Below are positions 7,665-16,609 of a DNA stretch of 64,000 nt, piece by piece; within the stretch, counting starts at the first letter, position 1; each line of letters starts with the position of its first letter. Below the pieces are notes generated by a model that was given only the letters and a program-made list of their open reading frames with translations, did no database searches and had not been told where the DNA came from. The stretch comes from Proteobacteria bacterium CG1_02_64_396. Its GTDB lineage: Bacteria; Pseudomonadota; MNWR01; CG1-02-64-396. The translations under genes were made by a program, and so were the position numbers. The stretch spans positions 1 through 64,000 of the forward strand of contig MNWR01000029.1 of NCBI GenBank assembly GCA_001872725.1, read 5' to 3'.

Positions 7665-8837
7665 TTACCGCGTCTCACTCCCCCCCATCACCTCAAACAA
7701 ATCGACCTTCCCCTGCCGTTTCACAAACAGCTCCCCATACAGCTCCCGCGCATCCATCTCTCCCCAGGCCACCGCTTGCAGCACCATGTAGGGGGCGGGA
7801 CTGTGGGGTTCCAGGCTCATCAGGTGGTGGGCGGCGTCGCGCAGTAGGGCGTAGGTCTCCTCCCGGTTGGGCAGGGTGTATTCCTGCTGCGCCCCCTGGG
7901 GGTGGGCCCCGGCATGGACCCCCTCATGGGGGTCGGACTCCGCCTCGAAACGGGCCGCCGCGTGCAGCGGTTCCGCGTCGTCGGGGTTTTCGGCCATGGG
8001 ACCGACCTCGATCTCTTGCGGGTAGGCGCCGCGACGGTTGAGTTCGGCGCCGATCATGCCGTCCACCCCCGCCAGCAGGGTGGCGATCGCCCCCAGGCTC
8101 GGGGCCTGATCGCCGCAGAGGCGGTCGAGCAACCCATCGAGGTCGCCCAGCGCCGTCTGCGCCTCGCGCACCGCTTGCAACGTCGCCAAATGGAAGGGGA
8201 TCGGGGTGATCCCCAGCGCGGTGGTGAATTGCTTGGTGGTCGCCCCCTCGATCTGCTTTTCGACCTTGGCGCCATGCACCGACAGCATTTGCTCGTTGCG
8301 CCCGGCTTGTTCCCAATCGGCCCACCCCCACGCCCGCTCCTCCCGCCCCGAGTCGGTCAGGGGGACCAAGCGCAGGGGGGGGAGCAGTTTGTCGTTGAGC
8401 CAGCGGAAGATGTTGACGCGGTGCTCCAGGTCGCCGGTGTCGTCGGGGTGCAGCGCCTCCCAGTAGCGCAGGCACAGTCCCCGCATCAGGGTCAAAGCGG
8501 CGGCCAACCCCAAAAAACCGGCCCGGTGGATCCCCGCCTCGGCCATCCAGGCGGCCAGTTGCAAATCCTTGCTGCGCCGGGCGATGGCATCCCGGGTCAG
8601 CACGGCGACCTTCTCCCAGTCGGCCTTTTTCAGATCCCGCTCCCACGGCCCCTGGGGCAGGGTGGGGTCGTCGGCGCGGCGTGCCTCTTGGATCTCGCGG
8701 AAGAGGGGGGAGCCGCGCAGATCCTCGCCGGAGGGGCGCTCCTCCTCGACCGGACGCAGCAGGTCGTCGAGCGACAGCCCGAGGATCTTGGCCAGGTAGG
8801 GGGGTGATTGCAGAAGATCGGTATTCATGGCGGTCAC
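7665..8837 (-). CDS. tssA: T6SS protein TssA (ImpA family)
   Basis: TssA caps the baseplate and primes polymerisation of the inner tube and sheath. The N-terminal ImpA domain is clear: RPSGEDLRGSPLFREIQEAR, then DWEKVAVLTRDAIARRSKDL and AAWMAEAGIHRAGFLGLA. The C-terminal portion carries NREETYALLRDAAHHLMSLE followed by EPHSPAPYMVLQAVAWG, as in the short-tailed TssA subgroup. Length is 390 residues from the GTG that overlaps the tssM stop; an in-frame ATG three codons later is an equally good start. It is the last core gene in the operon. Confidence 0.92.
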   Translation of the reverse strand: MTAMNTDLLQSPPYLAKILGLSLDDLLRPVEEERPSGEDLRGSPLFREIQEARRADDPTLPQGPWERDLKKADWEKVAVLTRDAIARRSKDLQLAAWMAEAGIHRAGFLGLAAALTLMRGLCLRYWEALHPDDTGDLEHRVNIFRWLNDKLLPPLRLVPLTDSGREERAWGWADWEQAGRNEQMLSVHGAKVEKQIEGATTKQFTTALGITPIPFHLATLQAVREAQTALGDLDGLLDRLCGDQAPSLGAIATLLAGVDGMIGAELNRRGAYPQEIEVGPMAENPDDAEPLHAAARFEAESDPHEGVHAGAHPQGAQQEYTLPNREETYALLRDAAHHLMSLEPHSPAPYMVLQAVAWGEMDARELYGELFVKRQGKVDLFEVMGGSETR

Positions 8838-11800
8838 CAGGCGAGCGGGGCGCGGATGGGAAAATCGGGCAGGGTCAGGGGGGCAGGTTGGCCGCTGGTT
8901 GGATCGGTCCCCAGCAGTTGCAAGGCCAGGAACATCCGTCCCACCTTGGCCCCGTTGTCCCCCTCGGGAAGCTCGACCGGCACCTCAAAGACCAACGCCA
9001 GGGTGGTCGGATCGAGCGGATCCACCGGGGGACGGCTGGTTGGGCGGTGCTCGGCGATCAGCCGCAACAACGCCCAGGGACCGTCGACGAAGAAGGTGGC
9101 ATGGGGGCCGTCGACGCTCAGGCTCGGTTGCGCCGGGTCCTTTTTGGGCAGGATCGAGGAGCGGTCGGCCCAATTAAAATCGAGGGAAACCGGCTGGCCG
9201 AATCCCCAGTTCAGATTCCGGACGTCGTTCGGGAAGGTGGCGCTCTCTTGGCCGCTGTGCAGGCGCCAATCGAGCAGCTGGTCGCTGACGTGCCAGGCGG
9301 GGGTGCCGTCCTCAAAGGCCCGGAAGGTCGGATGCAGACCGACGCTTTGACTGCCGGGGGTTGCGGCCAGGTTGGCGGCGAAAAAGGCGGCTGCCTTGTC
9401 GAGTCGATGCAAGAAGCGTTCGGCCTGCCGCCAGCGCTCGCCCTGCGTCGTCTTAACCTCGTCGAGCAGCCCCTGGCGTTGCTGGGCGTAGTCGAGGAAG
9501 AACTGCCGGGTCGCAAGGAGGGGGGCGGGGCGGCTCGGGTCGTCGCCGAAGGGGAAGCGGCCCGCCAGGCTTTGGTTGAAGGCGTGGGCCAGCGCCTGAT
9601 AGCCGGCGTCGAGCACCGCCTCTTTGCGCGCCTTGCACAGGCTGGCCGTCTGCCGCTCCAGGGTGGCGCGGTGCAGCGAGAACAGGTCGTTGCCGAAGGG
9701 GGGGGAGGTATGGTTCTTCAGGTCGGCGGCGCATCCCCCCAGGGTCATCGGTTGCAGTTGTTTGGCGATCCAATCGTCGAGGTGGGCGACCTGGCCGCTG
9801 GGCTCTTTGAATTGCACGAAACGGTTGAGCTCGGTGATGGTGTTGCCCCAGTAGGCGGCGGTCTCCCGGTTGCCGAGGTGGGTGTCGTCGATCTGCTGGC
9901 TGTTGAGCAAAAAGTTGACGAAGGGGGCGGCGTACCCCCCCAGCACCTGGGCCCGCTGCAACTGCCGGTCGAGCAGCTCCTGGACTTGGGGGGGGCTGCC
10001 CAGGTTGGCCAGCAGGGTCTCGGGGGGATCGGCGGTCCCGACCGGATGAAATGGCACCCGGTAGAGGTGGCTGGCGCGGGCCAATGCTTCGATGTTGGCC
10101 AGGGTGTCCCCGGCAAAGTCGCGTGCACATTGGGTCAGTTGCGCCGCCTGGGTTTCGAGGCCGTGTTGACCCAGCATGGCGATCAACATGACCAGATCCC
10201 CCTTGATCCGACCGAAATCGCCCCCCTGCTGGCGCACCGCCCCCTCCAGCGCCGCCAGGGGGGAGACCGCCACCTCGGTTTGCCAGGCCAGGTCGGCCCC
10301 GATTTGCGCCTGGGTGAGCAGTTCGTTGGTCACCCCGGCCAGCCTGCGTTTGGCCAGACGCTCCCCCAGGGTCGGGGGGGCGTCGGGATCGGCAGCGGCG
10401 ACGGCGAAGGCGTCGTATTCCCGCAGCGCCGCCATCGCCGCCCGCAGCTTGCCCTCGTCCCACCCTTGCAGGGGGACGCGGCAGACCATCTGGTCGGCGG
10501 TGTTGCGCTGCATGAAGTTCAGCCCACTTGCCGCCACCAGTTGATCGCGCTCCCGCGCCGCCCCCTCGGCCAGTCGCCATTGCCCGTCGCGCAGGGAGAA
10601 CAGGGGGGCGTTGGCGGGGCCGGGGATGGCGGCCAGCCGGGTCATGGCCGGTTGAAAACAACGGTCGTTGCCGAACAGGGCGGCCACGTCGTCGAGGGTG
10701 GCGGCGGGGTAATCGAACCCCTTGAGGCTCTTGAGCGCCGGTGCCATCCCCTGGGCGATGTCGAGACAGGGGTTGTGTTGGGCGTCGGATCCCAGCCAGC
10801 TCGACTCGATCCACCCCATCCAGGCCGAAAAATCGGCGAGGGTGGCCGGATTGTCCCCCTTGGCGTGCCTCATCTGCGTGAGGTCTTCAGCCCCCCGGTC
10901 GAGCTGAGCAAAGAGCCCCTGCTGGCTTTGTACCCCCCATGTCAAAAGAGATTGGCTCGCCGTGTCGTGCATCCCCTGGGGGGTCTGAACCGGGGTTTTG
11001 TCCTCGACTTCCATCAGCGCCTTGCGGAACAGCCCGTCCGGGTTGTTCACCGAGCTAGGCAGCGGCTCGTCGTAGAGGTAGAGGGACAGCGCTTTGTACA
11101 TCTCCAGCAGCGGGGCGGGGTCGCTGGCGCTGTAGTCGTAGGCGACGGTCCAGTAGAGCTTGTTGAACCGTTCGAACTCGGTCAGGGCGGTGGCCCGGTT
11201 CAGGATCAGTTGCTGCCACCCCTGCGCCACCACGGGGGCGGAAAGCTTCGGATCGGGGGGGGTGGCATCGAGCAGTAGGTTGCGGGCGCGTGCTTCGAGC
11301 TGGCAGCGCAGCTCGGGGAAGATCACCTGCCGCAGCGCCTCGTAGGACAGACGGCTAGAGACGGTGTCCTCGTGGCGGCGGTCGAACCAGGAGACCGGGA
11401 TCGTCGGGTAGCTCATGTGGGCATCGATCTGGGCGATCCGATCCTGCAAGGCGTAGCTCGTCTCGCGTCCGACACAGGCGCCGTGGCTGTGCGGGGCGCC
11501 GATTTTGTGGTCCTTGACCATGTCGAGCGCCCCCAGGGTCCGGTCGACCTGACCGACCAGGCGGTTGGCGTCGAAGGCCAGCCAGGTGCAAAGCAGGGCG
11601 AACAGGGCGACCGTTCCCAACTGAATACGCCGGATCGCGGTGTGGCGCGACAGGATCCCCTGCCGGGTGGCTCGGGCCAGGTTGGTTTCGGCAAAAACCT
11701 TGTTTTCGAGCAGCTCGGGGACGAAAGCGACGTCGCTGCGGGGATCACCCTCCAGCACCCCCGAGCCAGCCACGGCGCCGGTGAAATACAGGCCGCGCAT

Positions 11801-12757
11801 GAAGAAGTTGCTGTGGAAGGCGCTGCCCCGGAAGAGCCCTTCGAGCACCTGACGCAGCGGCGCCCGCAGTGCGGCCATCCGCGACGGAAAGAGGAAGAAG
11901 CGGTCGACCTCGACCGGGTCGCCCCCCTCCCGGCCCGCCGCCTGCAACTGCAACCGTTTCAGCCCCTGTCCGACCTGGACGCAGGCCTCGTCGACCCAAT
12001 CGGGCAGGAAGGTGGCGTCGAGGGAATAGGGGTTGGACCAGCCAAACATCTGCTTGAGGTGGGCCGGATCCATCCGCGACCAGAAGGGACCAAACCCCTC
12101 GACGGCGTCGCACTGGGTGACCACCACATAAACCGGAAAGGTGAATTCGAAGCGGCGTTGCAACTCCAGCAATTGACCGTATTGCCGTTCGGCCCAGCGG
12201 CGCAGCTCGGCGGGGCTGCCCCCCAGCAGCAGGGGGGCCGGCAGGGCCAGGATCACCCCGTCCAGGGGCCGCTCGGGGCGGCGGTCGAACAGCCCCGCCA
12301 CCACCCGGTTCCAGGCCAGGCGGGTTTCGGGATCCTGGCTGTCGGGGGCGACCTCCAGCTCCAGGTCGATCAGCAGCCCCTGCTCGTAATAGACGAATTG
12401 AGTCCCCGGCAGGGCCAGGGCCGCTTCCTGGGGCGAGAGGGTTTCCCGGCGGCTGGCCCCCCCCGAGGCGGCCAGGGAGCTGCGGCCCGAGCCGGTCGGC
12501 CCGAGCAGCACGATCCAGGGGGCGCGGTAGCGCCATTCCCGACGTTGGGCCAGGGTGCGCACCCCCGCCATCAGGCGGGCGAGTTGGCGGGCCAGCCCCT
12601 GCAACCACCGCAACAGCAAGGGGGGCTGGGCGGTCGCCCCCCCCGCTGCCCGCTTGGGCGCCTTGGGTTTGAGCAGCCAGCCAATCGCCAAGGCGATCAG
12701 CAGCACCCCCGCCGTGAGGCTGGCGACCCCAAAAAGCGAGATGGACGCGAAGTTCAT
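8834..12757 (-). CDS. tssM: T6SS inner-membrane protein TssM (IcmF family)
   Basis: TssM is the large membrane-complex component that spans from the inner membrane to TssJ at the outer membrane. The 1307 residues begin with a transmembrane helix (about 6-28). A Walker A P-loop GPTGSGRSS follows at about 86-94, and WYDRR/DRRPERPLDGVIL-type segments are typical of the IcmF GTPase-like domain. A further hydrophobic helix lies near residue 385 (TVALFALLCTWLAF). The long periplasmic region ends with the conserved WPLLR-like block (FVDGPWALLRLIAEH). Length is normal. The start overlaps tssL by four bases (ATGA) and the end overlaps tssA. Confidence 0.95.
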   Translation of the reverse strand: MNFASISLFGVASLTAGVLLIALAIGWLLKPKAPKRAAGGATAQPPLLLRWLQGLARQLARLMAGVRTLAQRREWRYRAPWIVLLGPTGSGRSSLAASGGASRRETLSPQEAALALPGTQFVYYEQGLLIDLELEVAPDSQDPETRLAWNRVVAGLFDRRPERPLDGVILALPAPLLLGGSPAELRRWAERQYGQLLELQRRFEFTFPVYVVVTQCDAVEGFGPFWSRMDPAHLKQMFGWSNPYSLDATFLPDWVDEACVQVGQGLKRLQLQAAGREGGDPVEVDRFFLFPSRMAALRAPLRQVLEGLFRGSAFHSNFFMRGLYFTGAVAGSGVLEGDPRSDVAFVPELLENKVFAETNLARATRQGILSRHTAIRRIQLGTVALFALLCTWLAFDANRLVGQVDRTLGALDMVKDHKIGAPHSHGACVGRETSYALQDRIAQIDAHMSYPTIPVSWFDRRHEDTVSSRLSYEALRQVIFPELRCQLEARARNLLLDATPPDPKLSAPVVAQGWQQLILNRATALTEFERFNKLYWTVAYDYSASDPAPLLEMYKALSLYLYDEPLPSSVNNPDGLFRKALMEVEDKTPVQTPQGMHDTASQSLLTWGVQSQQGLFAQLDRGAEDLTQMRHAKGDNPATLADFSAWMGWIESSWLGSDAQHNPCLDIAQGMAPALKSLKGFDYPAATLDDVAALFGNDRCFQPAMTRLAAIPGPANAPLFSLRDGQWRLAEGAARERDQLVAASGLNFMQRNTADQMVCRVPLQGWDEGKLRAAMAALREYDAFAVAAADPDAPPTLGERLAKRRLAGVTNELLTQAQIGADLAWQTEVAVSPLAALEGAVRQQGGDFGRIKGDLVMLIAMLGQHGLETQAAQLTQCARDFAGDTLANIEALARASHLYRVPFHPVGTADPPETLLANLGSPPQVQELLDRQLQRAQVLGGYAAPFVNFLLNSQQIDDTHLGNRETAAYWGNTITELNRFVQFKEPSGQVAHLDDWIAKQLQPMTLGGCAADLKNHTSPPFGNDLFSLHRATLERQTASLCKARKEAVLDAGYQALAHAFNQSLAGRFPFGDDPSRPAPLLATRQFFLDYAQQRQGLLDEVKTTQGERWRQAERFLHRLDKAAAFFAANLAATPGSQSVGLHPTFRAFEDGTPAWHVSDQLLDWRLHSGQESATFPNDVRNLNWGFGQPVSLDFNWADRSSILPKKDPAQPSLSVDGPHATFFVDGPWALLRLIAEHRPTSRPPVDPLDPTTLALVFEVPVELPEGDNGAKVGRMFLALQLLGTDPTSGQPAPLTLPDFPIRAPLAW

Positions 12758-13608
12758 CCCGCCCTCCCCGTGGTGGTCGGAGCGGAGACCTGCCCCAGGG
12801 TATTGAAGGGGTTGATGGCGACGAACCAGACCGCCGTCGAGATGGCGACGTAGAGGCTGGCAGCGACCACGGCCCCGAACAGCCAGGGGCGCAGCGGGGC
12901 CAGACGCTGCCCGGTCGATTCGCTCAAGGTGTAACGGTAGGCCTGTTCAAAGGGGGGCAGGCTGCCTCGGGCGGTGGCATCGGCGCCGATGAAACGCAGC
13001 AGGCGGCGCCGGTAGTCGGCCAGCCCGGTTTTGCCTCGGCTGCCCCGGTATTTGCCTTGAAAACCGAGGTGCAGCGCCATCAGGAAGACGGCGGCCAGCT
13101 CCTCGTTCAGGGGGTTGTGGGAGCGGTCGGCCAGCAGGGTGTCGAGCCGGGCAAAGAGGTTTTCCCCCGACTCGTCGCTGTTGAACATGGCCCTCTCGAT
13201 CAGGTAGTGGGGCCAGTGCAGCGCCCCTTTCCATTCCAAATCGAGGATGAACAGCTCGTCGACCTGGGCCGCCATGACGTAGACGGCGCCGCGATAGGCG
13301 GCGATCCGCTCGGCGCTCGACTGCGCCTCGACCTGTTGTTGCTGGCGGCGCAGCAGTCGGATCAGCCGGTCGCTGACCATCGCCGCCAGGTCGTTGCCGT
13401 TCTGCACCAGGGTCAACGGTTGCTCCCCCTCTTGCCCCTCTTGCGGCGTCTGCGCCTGCCCATCGGGCGCACCCCTCCCACCCGTCTCCCGACTCAGGAA
13501 AAGGGGGAGTTGTCCCGCCGCCTGGGCCTGTTTGATCCGGGCGACCTCTGCGTAGAGGTCGCCGTACCAGGCCAGCAAGGGGCGGTCGCCGGTGAAGGGA
13601 TCAGCCAC
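12754..13608 (-). CDS. tssL: T6SS protein TssL (DotU family)
   Basis: TssL joins TssM in the inner-membrane complex and contacts the baseplate through its cytoplasmic hook domain. The DotU pattern is visible: YGDLYAEVARIKQ, AAYRGAVYVMAAQVDELFI and EWKGALHWPHYLIERAMFNS, then FLMALHLGFQGKYRG. A single C-terminal membrane helix (WLFGAVVAASLYVAISTAVW) anchors it. Residues about 40-65 form a Gly/Gln/Pro-rich insert. There is no peptidoglycan-binding extension. It starts at a GTG that overlaps the tssK end by eight bases; 284 residues is normal for the short form. Confidence 0.95.
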   Translation of the reverse strand: MADPFTGDRPLLAWYGDLYAEVARIKQAQAAGQLPLFLSRETGGRGAPDGQAQTPQEGQEGEQPLTLVQNGNDLAAMVSDRLIRLLRRQQQQVEAQSSAERIAAYRGAVYVMAAQVDELFILDLEWKGALHWPHYLIERAMFNSDESGENLFARLDTLLADRSHNPLNEELAAVFLMALHLGFQGKYRGSRGKTGLADYRRRLLRFIGADATARGSLPPFEQAYRYTLSESTGQRLAPLRPWLFGAVVAASLYVAISTAVWFVAINPFNTLGQVSAPTTTGRAG

Positions 13609-14956
13609 GGGGCGCCTCGTTCTGGGTGCGGTAGAGCAGGATCGCGGCAGGGCTGCCGACCCCCGGTCCCTCTATGGTCAAGGTCGAGCCGTCGGTGAAC
13701 ATCCGCACCAGTTTTTCTTTGCCCCCCTCCTCCAGGGTGACGGTGCGGTCGGTGATCGCCAGCAGCAGACCGCTGGCCTGTAGGGCGATCTCCCCCACCT
13801 TGGCGGGATCGGGTTTGTCGAGCAGGGCGCCGCGCAGACGGCGGCGGCGCAGCTCGGGCAGCAGGATCTTGTCGCCGATGCGAGTTTGGCTGGCCCAGCG
13901 GGCGATCTCCTCCTGGCTTTGCCCCTTTTGCGGGCGCAGCTCGATGACCAGGTCGCCCCCCATCCCCTCGGGGAGCTTGCGCTGAAAGGTCCCCCCCTCG
14001 ATCCGCTCGAAGGGGAAGATCTCGAAGGTGGTTTTCTGCCGCTCCAGGATCGACCCGACGTGGGCGATCAAGGCGCTGAAGCCGGGGATGCAGTGGTTGT
14101 GGTCGTAGGGCAGCGGCTTGGGGGGGATGGGTCGGGTGTCGAGGGCGGCCAGATGCCCCGCCGCCTGAGCCAGCGCCAGATACAGGTCGAAAGGGTGGGC
14201 GGCCGGGGTCTCGACCCAGACCTCAAGGGGGGGAAGGGCTGCGGCCAGGGGGGTAAGCAGGGTGCGCCCCCCTTGGGCGCCGCCGCCGTCGCCTCCGGCC
14301 AGCTCCTTGAGTTTGTCGCGCAGCGCCACCGTCATGGTCTGCAACCGGCTCGGCAGCCCCTCCTCCCCCAAAAAGGGGCAGGCGTCGGCCCGCAACATGG
14401 GGGGATGAAAGGGGGTGAGCTCCAGCTGTTTTTTCTCGTTGCGGCGCACCTCGACCAGGGGAATCGAGACATATTTGGCCGAGGGTTTGCCGTCGAACAG
14501 CGCCAGCACCGGGCGCAGGCGGCTCAGGGCGATGGTCGACTGGCCGGTGTTTTCATCCCGCGCCTGGGTGCCGACCGGGATATACCGCCCCGCCTCCCGC
14601 CCCTCGCCGGGTTGAGGGACCGCCAGGTAGATGCGGGCGGTGGGCTGTTCATCCCAGGGGTGATCCTTCAGGTCGCAGACCAGGGTTTGTCGTTCGTCGG
14701 CGGCGGGGAAGCGGACAGCCAGCCCGTCGGGCATGACGGCGTGCAGCAGATCGACGCGCACCTGCCCCTTGTCGAGCACTCCGGTGTCGATGCCCAGACG
14801 CAGCACCCCCCAGAAATAGGGGTGGTTGCGGGCGCTCAGGTGGAGCTGCTGCCGCTGCCAGTACAGGTCGCTCTGTTGCAGGTGCTGGGGGCCGAGCAGC
14901 ATCCCCTCACTCCACTGCACCGCATCGGATGGGGCGATGTCCCAGGGGGTCGTCAT
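13601..14956 (-). CDS. tssK: T6SS baseplate protein TssK
   Basis: TssK is the trimeric baseplate subunit that docks the baseplate to TssL/TssM. The family signature is at the N-terminus: VQWSEGMLLGPQHLQQSDLY followed by YFWGVLRLGIDTG. Further TssK-like segments include AKYVSIPLVEVRR and ALIAHVGSILERQ. The 451-residue length is typical. The ATG overlaps the tssJ stop in an ATGA junction, placing it in the tssJ-K-L-M-A block. Confidence 0.95.
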   Translation of the reverse strand: MTTPWDIAPSDAVQWSEGMLLGPQHLQQSDLYWQRQQLHLSARNHPYFWGVLRLGIDTGVLDKGQVRVDLLHAVMPDGLAVRFPAADERQTLVCDLKDHPWDEQPTARIYLAVPQPGEGREAGRYIPVGTQARDENTGQSTIALSRLRPVLALFDGKPSAKYVSIPLVEVRRNEKKQLELTPFHPPMLRADACPFLGEEGLPSRLQTMTVALRDKLKELAGGDGGGAQGGRTLLTPLAAALPPLEVWVETPAAHPFDLYLALAQAAGHLAALDTRPIPPKPLPYDHNHCIPGFSALIAHVGSILERQKTTFEIFPFERIEGGTFQRKLPEGMGGDLVIELRPQKGQSQEEIARWASQTRIGDKILLPELRRRRLRGALLDKPDPAKVGEIALQASGLLLAITDRTVTLEEGGKEKLVRMFTDGSTLTIEGPGVGSPAAILLYRTQNEAPRG

Positions 14957-15414
14957 GGTGGGCTCTCCTTCGGGGGAGGCGGAATTTCAAAAGCTTGGGC
15001 GCTGACGCGGCTTAGGTTGATCTGGGCGTGCAGCAGCGGGGTCAGGTCGAGGGCAGCCCGACCTTGGGGATCGCGCAGGTTGGGGTAGGCGATCACCTTG
15101 TAGGCGCACTGCGACCCCTCGGGCAGCGGCACCGGGTTGATCCAGTCGCCGGGGGGGACTTGCAACGAAACCACCTTGAGGGCGCCGGGATGGCGTCCCA
15201 TCAGGGTTGGTTTGTTGGCGAACCAGTCCCCGGCGTTGTCGGGCATCGCGGTGATGGCGGCGTCGTCGAAGACGAAGACGATGTCGACCCAGGTGGCCAT
15301 GCGTTCGTTGGCATCGGGGGCCGCCACCACCCGCAGCCCCATCAGGGCGGTCGGGGGGGGAGAACACCCCGCCAGAACAAGCAGGAGTAGGGTGGATAAG
15401 CGCAGCGCATCCAC
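14953..15414 (-). CDS. tssJ: T6SS outer-membrane lipoprotein TssJ
   Basis: TssJ is the outer-membrane lipoprotein of the T6SS membrane complex. A lipoprotein signal ends in the lipobox VLAGC (LSTLLLLVLAGCS), and the mature part keeps the TssJ pattern: two-sheet beta fold with VDIVFVFDDAAITAM and PEGSQCAYKVIAYPNLRDPQ. The start used here is a GTG that lies inside a dispersed repeat (15387-15423), so the first codons of the signal peptide are repeat-derived. An ATG 63 bases further up (15477) would add 21 residues and is the alternative. No good ribosome-binding site is seen for either. About 250 bases separate it from the PAAR-like gene. Confidence 0.85.
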   Translation of the reverse strand: MDALRLSTLLLLVLAGCSPPPTALMGLRVVAAPDANERMATWVDIVFVFDDAAITAMPDNAGDWFANKPTLMGRHPGALKVVSLQVPPGDWINPVPLPEGSQCAYKVIAYPNLRDPQGRAALDLTPLLHAQINLSRVSAQAFEIPPPPKESPP

Positions 15415-15423
15415 CAGCAGGCG
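15387..15423. repeat. Dispersed repeat (GGTGGATAAGCGCAGCGC), copy 1
   Basis: GTAGGGTGGATAAGCGCAGC followed by GCATCCACCAGCAGGCG. GGTGGATAAGC and GCATCCACC form an imperfect hairpin. A near-identical copy is at 15588-15625 and an inverted, diverged one at 48931-48959. This copy overlaps the 5' end of tssJ. Confidence 0.75.
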
Positions 15424-15587
15424 CCCCACGCGGCCCCCAACACCCCACTTCGGCGCGGACGGCCCCGGCGCACCCATCAACCCTTGGCAGAGGGGGTGGC
15501 TTTGTGCCCCCGCCGGTAAATCCCCCCCGACCCCCCTTTGGGAAGGGGGGCAGGCGAAGGGGGTTGCTTGTGGGGCGGCGGTGTTGT

Positions 15588-15625
15588 GTAGGGTGGATAA
15601 GCACAGCGCATCCACCAGCAGGCGC
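15588..15625. repeat. Dispersed repeat (GGTGGATAAGCGCAGCGC), copy 2
   Basis: Same sequence as 15387-15423 with one or two changes, 201 bp away and in the same orientation. The DNA between the copies is Pro/Gly-coding-like but has no credible gene. The pair separates the spike genes from tssJ and may mark a recombination junction within the operon. Confidence 0.7.
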
Positions 15626-15668
15626 TCGTGGACGGGGCTGAACCGCAGCGAATCACTCCACCCTCCCC

Positions 15669-16049
15669 TCATCGCAGCACCATGGCGCTGAACTGTCCGG
15701 GAATCAGGCTCATGCCGACCCCGTCGCTCAGGTCTTGCAGGCAGGGGTCGCAGGTGCTGCGGGTCGGACCGGGTCCGATCATCAGGCAGGTACTGCCGAA
15801 AATGCTGACGTCGGGGCCGGTGTTGATCCCCGAGGCGACCCCGAGACCCATCTGATCGCCCAACCCCACCGTCCCCACATCGAGCATGTTCCCCCCCAGC
15901 CCCGGACCGATAATGACCTGGAAATTGGTCGGGATATGGGTGATCGAAAAGGCGAAGTTCACCGTGACGATGGGGATGCCGATGTAGGTCACCACCGGTT
16001 CCAACGGTTCGATTTGAGTGGTCAGGGTGTTGTTGATCGGTCCCGGCAT
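15669..16049 (-). CDS. PAAR-like protein (DUF4150-like), candidate spike tip
   Basis: A 126-residue protein starting MPGPINNTLTTQIEPL. The second half has the layout of PAAR-like/DUF4150 proteins: GLGDQMGLGVASG, then SIFGSTCLMIGPGPTRS, then DGVGMSLIPGQFSAMVL, in which short turns alternate with beta strands. Such proteins cap the VgrG trimer and sharpen the spike. Two Cys residues (CDPC) are present. It directly follows the DUF3540 gene in a DUF2169-pentapeptide-DUF3540-PAAR order, an arrangement known from T6SS clusters. No C-terminal toxin domain is fused. Confidence 0.65.
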   Translation of the reverse strand: MPGPINNTLTTQIEPLEPVVTYIGIPIVTVNFAFSITHIPTNFQVIIGPGLGGNMLDVGTVGLGDQMGLGVASGINTGPDVSIFGSTCLMIGPGPTRSTCDPCLQDLSDGVGMSLIPGQFSAMVLR

Positions 16050-16052
16050 CGC

Positions 16053-16609
16053 TTACCCCATGTGGATCTGGTCGGCGTCGACCCTGATGTGCTTGTCGGC
16101 GGTGATGACCCCGTGGCGGCTGTGCAGGCGCAGCAGGGTCGCCGCCTCCAGGGCGAACGATCCAAATTTGCTCAGCTTGTCGGCCGCCCGCTCCACCACG
16201 GTTTCGAGCACCGTGGTGAAGAGATTGCGGGCCGCCAGATTCAGGGTGCCGGTGGCGGCGGTCAGCTCGGCGTCGCGGCGCGAGTGCAACGCCAGCGATT
16301 GACTCGCCTCGATCCGCACCGTGGCCTGGCTCAGGTGCAGCGACTCGGCCCCCGGTACCGTCAGGTGCGCCGTCCCCCCCGCGCTGCGGGTCAGCACCGC
16401 CAAGATCCACCCCTCCCCCCCCCCCCCCCCGTTGTCGCCAGCACCCGGTCCCCCGGCTGGGGTTGCAGCAGGCAGCTCGCCGCGAGGGGGAGGCTCCGTC
16501 CGTCGTCGAGCACCGCCCGCCCCCCTTGCAGGGCGACCACGCGGGCCTCGACGCCGAGCAGGGCGGGGGCGGGGTGGGGCAGGGGCAGCAGGCGGGGTAG
16601 GGCGCTCAT
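16053..16609 (-). pseudogene. DUF3540 family T6SS protein, frameshifted at a 16-base G/C run
   Basis: The N-terminal half starts at 16609 (MSALPRLLPLPHPAPALLGV) and reads to LLQPQPGDRVLATTGGGG, then leaves frame and stops at 16391. The C-terminal half (LAVLTRSAGGTAHLTVPG, then VRIEASQSLALHSRRDAELT) is open in another frame and ends at 16053. The break coincides with a 16-base homopolymer at 16415-16430; 14 or 17 bases would restore one frame of about 185 residues. DUF3540 proteins accompany DUF2169 and PAAR-like proteins in T6SS operons, probably as spike or adaptor factors. The start overlaps the upstream pentapeptide gene (ATGA). Real slippage or a sequencing error are both possible. Confidence 0.8.

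Noticed and set aside
8681-11278. Long plus-strand open frame of 865 codons across tssM
   Set aside because: It is antisense to tssM, Gly/Gln/Val-rich without any motif, and arises from high GC at third positions.
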